A DNA stretch of 64,000 nt, taken from assembly GCF_009928445.1 (NCBI RefSeq), contig NZ_JAABNO010000005.1:186001-250000 (forward strand), in the 5' to 3' direction. Both the position numbers and the translations under genes were made by a program. Of the stretch, positions 28,936 to 38,071 are shown piece after piece. Position 1 is the first letter of the stretch, and each line of letters opens with the position of its first letter. The stretch comes from Clostridium sp. C8-1-8. Lineage in GTDB: Bacteria; Bacillota; Clostridia; Clostridiales; Clostridiaceae. Below the pieces are notes generated by a model. That model saw only the letters and a list, made by a program, of their open reading frames with translations. It was not told the origin of the DNA and did no database searches.

Positions 28936-30696
28936 TTATTTTAAGATACTCATAATATCTTCAGTAATCTGATCCTCAGTAAGTCTATTTTTCTTCATAA
29001 GCTCCTCTGGAATATAACGATCTAGTAATTCCTTCTTTATACCATAATTTATTACCTTCACATCTGAAGCACCATAATATCTTGCTATCTTTTCTCCAAA
29101 GCCGCCATCCAAGATACCGTCCTCCACAGTGATTACCAGCTTATGTTCCTTTTTCAAGCTATCAAGTAATTCTTCATCTATACCTGTGATATACTTTGGA
29201 TTAATTAAAGTAGCTTTTATGTTGTTTTCTTCTGCAAGCTTTGAAACTACTGATTGACCAAGTTGATAGAAATCTCCCAGTGCAATTATTGCAACTTCTT
29301 TACCTTCTTTGGTAACTTGGTATTTATTTAGTATAGAATAATCTGTTGTGTCTTCAATACCGCTTTCTATTACACCCATTGCCGGAACACGTATTGCTAC
29401 TGGATGCTCCTTTTGCTTCATTCCCCAATTAACCATTGCAAAATATTCTTCCTTACAAGTTGGAGCAAGATATACCATGTTAGGAATATTGCTCATAAAG
29501 CCAATATCGAATATTCCAAGATGTGTTACATCATTCATGCCATAAACCGATGCAGCATTTACTAATATCAATGCTGGGTTATTGTTTATGCACAAATCCT
29601 GTGAAAGCTGATCGTAGGTTCTTTGAAGAAATGTGCTATACACTCCATAAACTGGTTTTCCTCCATTTGCTGCAATTCCTGAAGCTAAAGCAACTGCATG
29701 CTCTTCAGCAATTCCAACATCTACAAACTGTTTACCAGCTTCTTTTCTTCTATCAGGCCCAAAACCAAGTACAAATGGAGTTCCAGAGGTAATAGCAACA
29801 ACTGTTGGATCTTGCTTCATCTGATCTAACAAATATTTTCCTGTTAAATCAGAATAATTCTCTGCATTGCCCATAGAAATCTTTGATGCTCCTGTTTCTA
29901 ATTCAAAAGGCATTCCATAATGCCACTGTTCTTTATTCTTTTCAGCAAGCTCAAAGCCTTTGCCTTTTATTGTATGAATATGAATTACCACTGGGTGCTC
30001 TGCATCCTTAACTTTATTAAATGTGCTTATCAACTGATCTAGATCATGTCCATCACTGACATAATAGTAATCTAGACCCATAGCCTTAAAGAAGTTGCAC
30101 TCACTTTTTCCTTCAGTATCTCTAAGTTCTTTAAGGTTCTTATATAGGCCACCATGATTTTCTGCAATAGACATATCATTATCATTTACAATAATAATCA
30201 TGTTTGTTCCAGCCTCGGCAGCATTATTAAGACCTTCATAAGCTTCTCCACCACTTAGGGAACCATCTCCAATAATAGCAATAACATTGTCCTTCTCACC
30301 TTTTAGATCTCTTGCTTTTGCAAGGCCACAGGCAAGACTTATGGATGTGGAAGTGTGACCAATATTAAAAAAGTCATGCTCACTTTCTTCGGGGTTGGTA
30401 TAGCCAGACACTTCATCATATTTTTCAGAATTTATAAAAGCTTCTTTTCTTCCAGTAAGCATCTTATGAATATAACTTTGATGTGATACATCATATACTA
30501 TCTTATCCTTTGGAGAGTTAAATACATGATGCAATGCAACTGTAAGTTCTACCATTCCAAGGTTTGGTCCTATATGTCCCCCATGCTCACTTAACTTTTT
30601 AAGCAAGGTTTGACGAATCTCAGCGCTTAAATCATTCATATTTGCTACAGATAATTTTTTCACATCTTCTGGTGAGTTTATTTTTTCTAAATACAT
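28936..30696 (-). CDS. Divergent 1-deoxy-D-xylulose-5-phosphate synthase-like transketolase
   Basis: Thiamine-diphosphate enzyme of the DXS/transketolase family, 586 residues against about 620-640 for housekeeping DXS. The N-terminal half has HGGHIGPNLGMVELTVALHH, the ThDP motif GDGSLSGGEAYEGLNNA...ND and DVSHQSYIHK; the second half has the catalytic Glu in DVGIAEEHAVALASG and YSTFLQRTYDQL. The DXS hallmark DRAGxVGxDGxTHxGxFD is altered here to NAASVYGMNDVTHLGIFD. This suggests a DXS-like paralogue rather than the housekeeping enzyme. AGGAGGATGAAAT precedes the start. Monocistronic; no isoprenoid genes adjoin. Substrate uncertain. Confidence 0.82.
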   Translation of the reverse strand: MYLEKINSPEDVKKLSVANMNDLSAEIRQTLLKKLSEHGGHIGPNLGMVELTVALHHVFNSPKDKIVYDVSHQSYIHKMLTGRKEAFINSEKYDEVSGYTNPEESEHDFFNIGHTSTSISLACGLAKARDLKGEKDNVIAIIGDGSLSGGEAYEGLNNAAEAGTNMIIIVNDNDMSIAENHGGLYKNLKELRDTEGKSECNFFKAMGLDYYYVSDGHDLDQLISTFNKVKDAEHPVVIHIHTIKGKGFELAEKNKEQWHYGMPFELETGASKISMGNAENYSDLTGKYLLDQMKQDPTVVAITSGTPFVLGFGPDRRKEAGKQFVDVGIAEEHAVALASGIAANGGKPVYGVYSTFLQRTYDQLSQDLCINNNPALILVNAASVYGMNDVTHLGIFDIGFMSNIPNMVYLAPTCKEEYFAMVNWGMKQKEHPVAIRVPAMGVIESGIEDTTDYSILNKYQVTKEGKEVAIIALGDFYQLGQSVVSKLAEENNIKATLINPKYITGIDEELLDSLKKEHKLVITVEDGILDGGFGEKIARYYGASDVKVINYGIKKELLDRYIPEELMKKNRLTEDQITEDIMSILK

Positions 30697-30878
30697 ATTT
30701 CATCCTCCTGTAATTAAACGAATCTATTAATTTATTAGCTTATATTTTAAGTCATAACTAAATACCTCTTAGGTAGACATAGTTTGATCATAAAAATTAC
30801 TTCCTTTATGCAAAAACCAATTCTTTAAAATAACAATTCTTAAAAGTTTTGACTTAAGATGATTCCTTTAGATTATGC

Positions 30879-31199
30879 CTATTCCACCCAAACATCTTTT
30901 GCTATTGCAAAGGCTGCCCATGCATTTGGCCATCCCACATAAAATGCAAGATGCGTGATAACCTCAGCAATTTCCTCTGCAGTCACACCATTATTTTTTG
31001 CATTGTTCATATGGTATTTTAAAGAATTATCAAAAATACCTTTTGTAATTAAGGCAGTCACTGTAATCATACTTCTATCTCTAGTGGATAACTTATCCTC
31101 TCGTGACCACACTTGACCAAATAAAACATCATCATTTAGTTCTGCAAACTTAGGTGCAAAAGTTCCCAGTGCTTCTTTTCCTGCTGTTTGCTTTTCCAT
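30879..31199 (-). CDS. Carboxymuconolactone decarboxylase family protein (AhpD-like)
   Basis: 106-residue all-helical protein of the CMD/AhpD-like fold. Many members are peroxidase-related, with a CxxC pair, but here that pair is absent: the helix reads TVTALITKGIFDNSLKYHMNNAKNNGVTAEE-like in pieces, with the conserved ITHLAFYVGWPNAW end. It therefore resembles the gamma-carboxymuconolactone decarboxylase branch. AAAGGAG precedes the ATG. Second gene after the cupin gene, in one unit driven by a MerR-type promoter. Physiological substrate unknown. Confidence 0.85.
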   Translation of the reverse strand: MEKQTAGKEALGTFAPKFAELNDDVLFGQVWSREDKLSTRDRSMITVTALITKGIFDNSLKYHMNNAKNNGVTAEEIAEVITHLAFYVGWPNAWAAFAIAKDVWVE

Positions 31200-31252
31200 A
31201 AATAACTCCTTTCTGAGAGAACTTTTATCCTCTCTACCAATACAAAATGAGC

Positions 31253-31663
31253 TTATCTTAACTTTCTGTATTCTTCATCTGTTACTGGTTCACACCACTC
31301 ATTTGAAGCACCTTCTACTGGAATAGATAAAGCTAGATGGGCAAAGGGCTCATCTGCTACAGCACCGTGCCAGTGTTTGATTTCTGGAGCAATATAAACT
31401 ACATCTCCACTTTTTAAGAACTGTGCTTCCTTTCCAAGCTCCTGATACCAGCCATGACCACCAACACAAATCAATATCTGACCACTGCCATGGTGAATAT
31501 GCCAGTTATTACGGCATCCTGGTTCAAATGTAACATTAGATATAATTGCCTCTTTAGTGTTTAGAACACTTAAATAGCTTTTTCCAATAAAGTATGGTGC
31601 ATATGCAGTATTTTCTTCCCCTAGTAAAAAGTCAGATACCTTTTCCAATTCCTTAATGTCCAT
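31253..31663 (-). CDS. Cupin domain protein
   Basis: 136-residue single-domain cupin. The two cupin motifs are visible: GCRNNWHIHHGSGQILICVGGHGW with the metal-binding His pair and Glu/Gln position, and GDVVYIAPEIKHWHGA with the last His. Such proteins next to a CMD-family gene and MerR regulator are frequent in Firmicutes and are thought to act on reactive small carbonyl or lactone compounds; that role is inference. AAGGAG precedes the start. First gene after the MerR-type promoter. Confidence 0.87.
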   Translation of the reverse strand: MDIKELEKVSDFLLGEENTAYAPYFIGKSYLSVLNTKEAIISNVTFEPGCRNNWHIHHGSGQILICVGGHGWYQELGKEAQFLKSGDVVYIAPEIKHWHGAVADEPFAHLALSIPVEGASNEWCEPVTDEEYRKLR

Positions 31664-31835
31664 AGTCCTTTCTCCTTACGCTTACTTATATTATTTTTCA
31701 TAAGATTACAGAGGGCAATATGTCTGGTGAGTATTCAATAAAGATCCTATGACATATTGCTTGGTTTTCTAATTATCTTCACCAAAAACATATTTTTTGC
31801 TTGCTTTAGAATTACTTGTATCTTATGATAGATAT

Positions 31836-31866
31836 ATCATAATACCTAAACCTAACTTTAGGTCAA
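31836..31866 (-). promoter_or_regulatory. MerR-type promoter of the cupin/CMD operon
   Basis: On the minus strand -35 TTGACC (31866-31861) and -10 TATGAT (31841-31836) are separated by 19 bases, the over-long spacing typical for MerR-activated promoters. The spacer is filled by the dyad ACCTAAA-CCTAAC-TTTAGGT (31844-31863). The MerR-type gene is divergent from it, starting 32 bases to the right. Confidence 0.8.
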
Positions 31867-31897
31867 TACTTAATTTAAAATATTTTGGAGGAAATAT

Positions 31898-32335
31898 ATG
31901 AATTATTCCATTGGTGATATTTCAAAAATGCTAGACATATCGATATCAACCCTTCGCTATTATGACAAGATAGGGCTTCTTCCATTAGTTAATAGAACTT
32001 CTGGTAATATAAGAATCTTCGACGATGCAGATGTAGAATGTTTAAAAATGATAGAGTGTTTAAAAAATACAGGAATGCCTCTTGAAGATATTAAACAATT
32101 TTTCCAATGGTGTGAAGAAGGTGATTGTACCATTGACAAAAGATATGAGCTTTTCGTTCATCAGAAGGAAAAAACTGAGAAACAAATTGCAATGTTACAA
32201 AATGCTTTAGCTAGGATAAATTATAAATGTGAATTTTACAGAATGTCAAAAGAAAAAGGAACAACTGATGTTCCTGGCTTAAGAGAAGAACTGGCTATGA
32301 AATTTTTAAATAAAGATGAAAAAGGTAACTCATAG
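31898..32335 (+). CDS. MerR family transcriptional regulator (AdhR/NmlR-like)
   Basis: 145 residues: winged helix-turn-helix at the N-terminus (SIGDISKMLDISISTLRYYDKIGLL), then the MerR dimer coiled coil (about 80-120). Only one cysteine-bearing segment (EEGDCTID) lies near the coiled-coil start, where AdhR/NmlR relatives sense thiol-reactive electrophiles; the match is suggestive only. TTGGAGGAAATAT precedes the ATG. Its dyad lies inside the promoter of the divergent cupin/CMD operon, so it is the evident activator. Confidence 0.9.
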   Translation: MNYSIGDISKMLDISISTLRYYDKIGLLPLVNRTSGNIRIFDDADVECLKMIECLKNTGMPLEDIKQFFQWCEEGDCTIDKRYELFVHQKEKTEKQIAMLQNALARINYKCEFYRMSKEKGTTDVPGLREELAMKFLNKDEKGNS

Positions 32336-32372
32336 CAAACTTCTATAACTATAATAGATTTATATGAAAAGT

Positions 32373-32412
32373 AATCACACATCAATTCTGTGAAGTAGAA
32401 AGATGTGTGATT
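32373..32412. terminator. Terminator after the MerR gene
   Basis: 11-bp perfect stem AATCACACATC / GATGTGTGATT, followed by ATTTATTT on the plus strand. Confidence 0.7.
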
Positions 32413-32517
32413 ATTTATTTATAAAAACATCTTTGCTACTCCATTTAACTATAGTTTTTAATACTAATTACAAATATGTGGTATAATTGTATTATAATGA
32501 ATTAGAGGTGATGTTGT

Positions 32518-32877
32518 ATGAATATGATAACAAGTTTTGTTATTGGATTAGCTTTTGTGCTAATTGGAGCGGTGTTAATGAAATATCCACCTAACCATAT
32601 GAATAGTAATCTTGGGTATAGAACACCATATGCAATGAAAAATAAAGAAACCTGGAATGATGGTAATCGCTTCTTTGGAAAGACACTTTGTATAGGGGGC
32701 ATTATATACATGCTATTCTCTGTATTATTAAGAAATATGTATAGCAATAATTTATCATTAAATATGAAAATATCCTTATTAGGTCTACTTACTATTGCTA
32801 TAGCATGTATTTTCTTAACTGAAATACATTTAAGAATGAAATTTGATAGGGCTGGAAGCAAAAGAACACATAATTAG
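32518..32877 (+). CDS. SdpI/YhfL family membrane protein
   Basis: 119 residues with three membrane helices (about 5-21, 58-75, 83-102) and the SdpI family signature GYRTPYAMKNKETWNDGNRFFGK after the first helix. SdpI itself gives immunity to the SDP toxin of Bacillus; most members are of unknown function. AGAGGTGATG precedes the ATG. No toxin gene is adjacent, so an immunity role is not supported here. Monocistronic. Confidence 0.85.
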   Translation: MNMITSFVIGLAFVLIGAVLMKYPPNHMNSNLGYRTPYAMKNKETWNDGNRFFGKTLCIGGIIYMLFSVLLRNMYSNNLSLNMKISLLGLLTIAIACIFLTEIHLRMKFDRAGSKRTHN

Positions 32878-33024
32878 TCTCTCCTATAAGAAGGCTGAAC
32901 TTTGTATATTAGCCAATAATTTGACTCTAAAACTTGATTATTGTAGATCACAAATAAGCATTAAACTTTCATAAGCTTATTAAATCTTAAAAAGTATTAA
33001 TATATAAAACTCTATGAATCAATC

Positions 33025-33060
33025 TGAGGTCTCTGAAAAATTATTTTTTTCAGGGACCTC
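33025..33060. terminator. Hairpin terminator between convergent genes
   Basis: Arms GAGGTCTCTGAAAAA and TTTTTCAGGGACCTC with one mismatch and a very short loop, lying between the SdpI-like gene and the QueG-like gene. Confidence 0.7.
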
Positions 33061-33154
33061 ATTATTGCATTATATTTTTTTATTTGATAAGTCCATAATT
33101 TTCACCATACAAAACATGGATTACTGTTTTTTCTCGATCCAATCTGTAATCATG

Positions 33155-34183
33155 TTATATCTGTAATTCTTTTCTAATTGCATAAGCCATTGCTACTATG
33201 TTCTCATTTTCATTTTGGCATGCTTGTATAATGTAATGCCTGTAGCTTTCCTTATAGTTATTTCTCATAAAGTTTAATACATTCACCTTCCATTTCCAAA
33301 GGTCCTCAGGAGATACATAAAAGAATTTTGGTTGTATTTTATTTCTATAAAACTCCTCATCCATGTCCATAATTTCCTCTGGTGTTAATGATAAAGCTAA
33401 TCCCTCTAAACCTGGGAAATCTTCGTTTTCCTGCCATTTGTCTTTATTCATAGGACATACATCTTGACATATGTCGCAACCATAAATGCAAGAACCAAAG
33501 GTTTTACTCAAAGGTTGATTTGGTAGATCCCGTCCTCCAAAGGTTGTAAGAAAAGATACGCAGGCGGTTGGAGACATTGTATAAGAATCGGATAAGGATT
33601 TTGTAGGGCATGCTGCAATACATTTACCGCAATTCTTTGGGCACTGTGGCAAATCGCTTGTTTCTTTTAATTCCATCTCACTATCTGTAAGCCATGCTTC
33701 AAGATGAACCCATGAGCCAGATTTAGTATAGAAGAAATTATTTCTTCTTACTATTCCAAGACCAGCCTGCAAAGCTGCCCAACGCATTCCTACAACACCA
33801 AACTTTTGATTAGTTGCAAACCTTAGTCCAAGTTCGCTCATATAGCTTTCCATTTCTCTGTTATGCTTATATTCCTCTGCGTTTTCATCCACTCTTATAT
33901 CAAATAAATATGCCTTTGCTATATGTCCTTTTACCTGCTCAGGAACCTTATATTTACCGTATGGTACAGCCATTACAACCACTGACTTTGCCCATGGATA
34001 ATCTGCTAAAGGATTAGCTAAACGTTGCTGTCCCTTATAAAATTGTTCAGATTCGGGCACCTTTTTAATACGTTCGTCCAACTTTTCTTTATACCCAGCA
34101 ATCATGCTTAATGGAATAATCCCACATTTTTCGTAACCAAGCTCGTAAGCCTTTTTTTGTATAAGTTGCTCTATAGTATCCAT
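33155..34183 (-). CDS. QueG-like double 4Fe-4S cluster protein
   Basis: 342-residue iron-sulfur protein related to epoxyqueuosine reductase. Two clusters are indicated: C181, C185, C188, C192 (CPKNCGKCIAACP), C208, and C232, C236, C239, C243 (CIYGCDICQDVCP). The N-terminal part resembles the cobalamin-binding region of QueG in outline (FGVVGMRWAALQAGLGIVRRNNFFY). Several Clostridia carry such QueG paralogues outside tRNA modification, so queuosine synthesis is not assured. AAGGAGAGAAAAACT precedes the ATG. Divergent from a LysR gene that probably controls it. Confidence 0.8.
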   Translation of the reverse strand: MDTIEQLIQKKAYELGYEKCGIIPLSMIAGYKEKLDERIKKVPESEQFYKGQQRLANPLADYPWAKSVVVMAVPYGKYKVPEQVKGHIAKAYLFDIRVDENAEEYKHNREMESYMSELGLRFATNQKFGVVGMRWAALQAGLGIVRRNNFFYTKSGSWVHLEAWLTDSEMELKETSDLPQCPKNCGKCIAACPTKSLSDSYTMSPTACVSFLTTFGGRDLPNQPLSKTFGSCIYGCDICQDVCPMNKDKWQENEDFPGLEGLALSLTPEEIMDMDEEFYRNKIQPKFFYVSPEDLWKWKVNVLNFMRNNYKESYRHYIIQACQNENENIVAMAYAIRKELQI

Positions 34184-34254
34184 AGTTTTTCTCTCCTTAA
34201 TATCTTTGATATTAGCTATGATAATATTTTAACAAAGAAATATGTATTTGTGAA

Positions 34255-34291
34255 ATTGATATATTCGAATTGACAATTCGATTTTATCAAT
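34255..34291. promoter_or_regulatory. Putative LysR operator
   Basis: Nested dyad between divergent genes: outer arms ATTGATA / TATCAAT, inner arms TCGAATT / AATTCGA around GAC (34265-34281). Position fits a LysR binding site serving both directions. Confidence 0.55.
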
Positions 34292-34348
34292 ATATTATTG
34301 TATCTATAAATTTTTATTAGCTTATAAATAACGATTGGAGTAAAATCG

Positions 34349-35239
34349 ATGGATATTAGACACTTTAAAACCTTTAAAAGTATCGTTGAAGAAGGTAATT
34401 TTTCTAATGCTGCAGCAAAATTGGGGTATACACAATCCACTGTTACATCACAAATCCAGCAGTTAGAACAGGAACTTTCAATCAAACTATTCGAGAAGAT
34501 AGGTCGTAACATGGTATTGACATCATTGGGAAAAGAATTAATACCCTATGCAAATGAATTGCTAAATATAGTTAGAAAAATTGAGAGTCTAGGTACTTAT
34601 AGTGATAATATCACTGGCGAGTTAAAGATCGCTGTTGCAGAATCATTAATGTCCTATAAGTTGCAAAACGTATTAAAACTATTTAAAGAAAAAGCTCCTA
34701 ATGTAAAACTTTCTATAATATCACTAAACTGTTATGCTATAAAAAATATCTTATTGAATGGTGAAGTGGATCTTGGGCTTATGTATGATGTGGGACATAA
34801 GAATGATAACTTAGCTTCTGTTACACTTTCCGATTTCAATTTATCGTTAATATGTTCACCATCTTTTGAAGAGAAAAATTTAGATTTTTGTAAACCAAAC
34901 CAAAAAATAAATACAAGCCTTATCATTAACGAAGTAGAATCTATTTACCGAAAGATTCTTGAAAGTTATTTTTTTGACAACAATATATCTTTAAACAACA
35001 CCATCGAACTTTGGAGTATAGAAGCAATAAAGAAATGTGTCGCAAGTAATTTAGGGATTTCGTTCTTACCCCGCTTCACAGTAGAAGAGGAACTTGAAAA
35101 TGGGAAGTTAAAAGAGCTAGAGGTAGGTTGTTCTGATGAAAAAATTACAGCAATATATGCTTATCATAAGAACAAGTGGATTAGTCCTGCAATGTCACTA
35201 TTTATTCAGTTAGTAAGAGATGACTTTAATATTAGTTAA
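34349..35239 (+). CDS. LysR family transcriptional regulator
   Basis: 296 residues, canonical length. N-terminal winged helix-turn-helix (FKSIVEEGNFSNAAAKLGYTQSTVTSQIQQLE) and a C-terminal periplasmic-binding-protein-like effector domain with GEVDLGLMYD. GGAGTAAAATCG precedes the ATG. Divergent from the QueG-like Fe-S gene with a nested dyad in between, so this gene is its probable target. Effector unknown. Confidence 0.92.
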   Translation: MDIRHFKTFKSIVEEGNFSNAAAKLGYTQSTVTSQIQQLEQELSIKLFEKIGRNMVLTSLGKELIPYANELLNIVRKIESLGTYSDNITGELKIAVAESLMSYKLQNVLKLFKEKAPNVKLSIISLNCYAIKNILLNGEVDLGLMYDVGHKNDNLASVTLSDFNLSLICSPSFEEKNLDFCKPNQKINTSLIINEVESIYRKILESYFFDNNISLNNTIELWSIEAIKKCVASNLGISFLPRFTVEEELENGKLKELEVGCSDEKITAIYAYHKNKWISPAMSLFIQLVRDDFNIS

Positions 35240-35307
35240 GGCTTTATAACTAAGTAAATCCTTAATATAATACATTATTCGCATACTCTTCAACCTATTT
35301 ATTACCA

Positions 35308-35364
35308 TAAAATTAATGGGTTAGCGGAAAAAATGAACTTCTTTCCACTAACCCGTTAATTTTA
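35308..35364. terminator. Bidirectional terminator
   Basis: Long stem with AAAATTAATGGGTTAG on the left and CTAACCCGTTAATTTT on the right, between convergent LysR and chemoreceptor genes, followed by ATTTTTC. Confidence 0.82.
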
Positions 35365-35376
35365 TTTTTCAGGAGA

Positions 35377-37014
35377 TTATATTGTATAATTTGAAACATT
35401 CTTCTCCAATACCCCTGCAATCTTAACTAGCTTTTTCGCTGTTCTAGAGAATTCGCTGGTTATAGCTGCTTGCTCTTCTGTTGATGCTGTTACTTCTTCA
35501 GTAATAGCAGAAATCTCCTGTGACTTTGAAGATATATTCTCAACTGTTGTCAAAATCTTATCTCTACCTTTCATAGTTCCTTGGAGAACAATATGTACAT
35601 TATTAATATCACTAGGAATATTATTAACTTTACTAATAATCCCTTCAAATGAGGTTGTTACACTATTAATATCACTTTTACTTTCTTCTACTATTTTAGT
35701 CACCAGTTCTGTAGTATTAGAAACATCATTAGTCTCCCTCATTACTGTATTTATCAATTCGGTTATACTTTTTGATGAAGTTAAAACTTCTTCAGCAAGC
35801 TTACGTATTTCGTCTGCTACTACTGAAAAACCTCTACCTGATTCACCAGCTCTAGCAGCCTCTATAGAAGCATTTAAAGCTAACAGATTAGTTTGCTTCG
35901 CAACTCCATTAATGATATCTACAATAGAATTAATTTGTGATATGGTCTTGTCCAAATTTTCAATCTTATCTTTTGATACTAAGAAGGAATTTAACATCTC
36001 ATCAATGGTATTAGCTAATTTATTTATAGTTTGCACACCCTTATTTGTATCTTCTTTTATTATCATTCCACCATCAGCCAAGGACGATAATTTATTTTCA
36101 ACATTGGCCAAATCTTTTGAAAAACTATCTAATAAACCAACAGCCTCCTCTAGAGCTTCTGTTTGCTTCATGCTTTCTTGAGATACATTAATTACTGAAG
36201 TTGCAATTTCTTCACTTGCTAAGCCCACAGTTTTTCCACCACTTTCAATCTGCTCCGATAGATTACTTAAGCTTTCTGATATTACTTTAATTTTTCTTAT
36301 AAGCTCACTCATGCCTTTTCTAGTTTTAGTACTTGCAGTTGCTAGTTTTGCTATTTCATCTTTACCTTTAATCTCATAGTCTGCTGTAAAGTTCCCTTCG
36401 CCAGCTTCTTCAATAGCATCTTTGATGATCTCTATAGGCTTAGCAATTCTTTTTCCGATATATATACCTGCAATAGCGGCTAATAACAATACTAATATTG
36501 CGCAAATTATAATCTTTATAATTGTGCTTTCAATAGTTTTTTCCATATTAACAATCGAAATACCAATTGAAAGACTGTATACTACATCATTTCCGTCTTT
36601 GATCGGAATTCCAACATTATACGCTTTAGTTCCTTTCCAGTCATACATATATGACCCAGTCTTTCCTTCAAATACACTGTCCAACCCAACTGAATCAATT
36701 TTTTCACCAATAGAATCCTTTGATGTTCCAGCAACAAGAGTTTTATCTTTAGTTACTACACCTATGTACAATAATTCCCCATCTGCATATTTATATGTTG
36801 CATCTATTATATCCTGAATTTTACCTACTTCTTTAATTCCAGAATTCTCTATGTTTGCTCTTACGTTATTGGCTAGAGTAATTCCATCAGCTTTCATTTG
36901 ATTTTGTATCCCATTTATCATTTCATATATGAAGAATGATGTACAAATCAATATTATTATTGCTGCCATTAAAACAAAGTTAAAAGTTAATCTTTTTCGT
37001 ATTGATGTAAACAT
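35377..37014 (-). CDS. Methyl-accepting chemotaxis protein (single-Cache type)
   Basis: 545-residue transmembrane chemoreceptor: TM1 at about 12-32, a short extracellular Cache-like domain (about 33-155), TM2 at about 163-185, HAMP, then a signalling domain with the tip [20 protein letters not shown]. The sensor is about half the size of that in the other chemoreceptor of this window, so a different ligand class is expected. AAGGTGGGATAAA precedes the start. Monocistronic. Confidence 0.92.
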   Translation of the reverse strand: MFTSIRKRLTFNFVLMAAIIILICTSFFIYEMINGIQNQMKADGITLANNVRANIENSGIKEVGKIQDIIDATYKYADGELLYIGVVTKDKTLVAGTSKDSIGEKIDSVGLDSVFEGKTGSYMYDWKGTKAYNVGIPIKDGNDVVYSLSIGISIVNMEKTIESTIIKIIICAILVLLLAAIAGIYIGKRIAKPIEIIKDAIEEAGEGNFTADYEIKGKDEIAKLATASTKTRKGMSELIRKIKVISESLSNLSEQIESGGKTVGLASEEIATSVINVSQESMKQTEALEEAVGLLDSFSKDLANVENKLSSLADGGMIIKEDTNKGVQTINKLANTIDEMLNSFLVSKDKIENLDKTISQINSIVDIINGVAKQTNLLALNASIEAARAGESGRGFSVVADEIRKLAEEVLTSSKSITELINTVMRETNDVSNTTELVTKIVEESKSDINSVTTSFEGIISKVNNIPSDINNVHIVLQGTMKGRDKILTTVENISSKSQEISAITEEVTASTEEQAAITSEFSRTAKKLVKIAGVLEKNVSNYTI

Positions 37015-37108
37015 TTTATCCCACCTTAGAATTAAGTAATATATAAATTATAATTTCAACATTTTAATAGTACCCGAACAGGATTTTAGGATTAAGCCCT
37101 TTTACTTA

Positions 37109-37330
37109 TTAAACCCCAATTACTTCCTTAACCCCTGGTACTTCTTTTTTTAATCTTTCTTCTATAATACCTTTTATTGTCATTATTGCTCCTGGACAGT
37201 TTCCGCAAGCACCTTGCATTCTCACAGTTACAATTCCATCTTTGCTCACACCAACTAGTTCAACATCTCCGCCATCATTTTGTAGTATAGGTCTAATTTT
37301 TTCTAATGATTTCATTATCAATTCTTTCAT
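37109..37330 (-). CDS. NifU C-terminal-like (Nfu) iron-sulfur scaffold protein
   Basis: 73-residue protein consisting only of the NifU C-terminal domain, which binds or carries Fe-S clusters through the CxxC in GACGNCPGAIMTIKG. The rest (IRPILQNDGGDVELVGV, GIIEERLKKEVPGVKEVIGV) is typical. AAGAAGG precedes the ATG. A 16-bp perfect palindrome 27 bases upstream of the start is nearly identical to the site before the neighbouring MarR gene, so this gene is probably repressed by that regulator. Confidence 0.92.
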   Translation of the reverse strand: MKELIMKSLEKIRPILQNDGGDVELVGVSKDGIVTVRMQGACGNCPGAIMTIKGIIEERLKKEVPGVKEVIGV

Positions 37331-37356
37331 CTAAAAACCTTCTTTTTATATTTATT

Positions 37357-37372
37357 TTCGTACGCGTACGAA
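37357..37372 (-). promoter_or_regulatory. MarR-type operator before the Nfu gene
   Basis: Perfect palindrome TTCGTACGCGTACGAA. It agrees in 14 of 16 positions with the site before the MarR gene 700 bases away. Such GC-rich palindromes are rare in this AT-rich sequence. Confidence 0.75.
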
Positions 37373-37607
37373 CAAAATGCTTATAGCAATGGAATTCCAA
37401 CTATCTATTTATATATACTTGAATACAAAACCTATATTAATTGAAATTTCTTTGCATTTACCCAATACAAATTAAGTTTCAATAAAAGATATCTATCTAA
37501 AGTTCTACAGATCTATTAATTTATACATGCCAGAAAAACCTATAAACAGCGATTTTTGAACAAGCATAAATTAATCTTCTATATAGAAACGCTTTAACAA
37601 AGACGTT

Positions 37608-38042
37608 TTAGTCCATCTTTGCTATATTTTTAAGAGCTTTATCAATATTATCCTCAAAGGTTTTCCTTTGTTCCTCATCAAAATCCTTCAATAACAAGTC
37701 TAGAATTTCTTTTTGCATAATCTCAAGCTTTTTCTTTATATACACAGCTTCAGAGGTCAAGCCTATATATACACTTCTTTTATCTTCATTACAAACACAT
37801 TTACTTAACAATCCTTGACTCTCATACTTATTTATTATGTCAGACAAAGACGATTTAGATATTTGCCACGTATTTGCTATCTCACTAAAAAGTAACTTTG
37901 AACCATCCTCAGGTAAGATATTAAATAATGTAGCATGGTTTTGTAATATAGGTAAGTGCTCGTCCTTTATTTTTTTTATTATTAACTTAGTGGTTGCTTC
38001 ACTAATTCTGTTTATTCTGCCAACGATGCATTCACTTTTCAT
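37608..38042 (-). CDS. MarR family transcriptional regulator
   Basis: About 144 residues. Winged helix-turn-helix in the middle (LLFSEIANTWQISKSSLSDIINKYESQGLL, wing NEDKRSVYIGLT), flanked by dimerisation helices. A GTG at 38051 opens the frame, but GAGGTGG five bases before the ATG at 38042 is clearly the ribosome site. Its operator lies just upstream of that site, indicating autorepression, and a second copy precedes the Nfu gene. Confidence 0.9.
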   Translation of the reverse strand: MKSECIVGRINRISEATTKLIIKKIKDEHLPILQNHATLFNILPEDGSKLLFSEIANTWQISKSSLSDIINKYESQGLLSKCVCNEDKRSVYIGLTSEAVYIKKKLEIMQKEILDLLLKDFDEEQRKTFEDNIDKALKNIAKMD

Positions 38043-38055
38043 TTTTACCACCTCA

Positions 38056-38071
38056 TTCGTTCGGGTACGAA
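38056..38071 (-). promoter_or_regulatory. MarR autoregulatory operator
   Basis: Near-palindrome TTCGTTCGGGTACGAA immediately upstream of the MarR ribosome binding site; matches 14 of 16 bases of the perfect palindrome before the Nfu gene. Confidence 0.75.

Noticed and set aside
32502..32861. Minus-strand 119-codon frame opposite the SdpI-like gene
   Set aside because: The plus-strand protein has family signature and ribosome site; the antisense frame has neither.
32518..32877. SDP toxin immunity protein
   Set aside because: Family fold only; there is no toxin or sdpAB-like gene next to it.
33155..34183. Canonical epoxyqueuosine reductase QueG
   Set aside because: Cluster cysteines agree, but the length is short and the context is a LysR-controlled single gene, so only QueG-like is claimed.
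34216..34512. Minus-strand frame over the LysR start and operator
   Set aside because: It covers the promoter region and the helix-turn-helix coding sequence in antisense; not credible as a gene.
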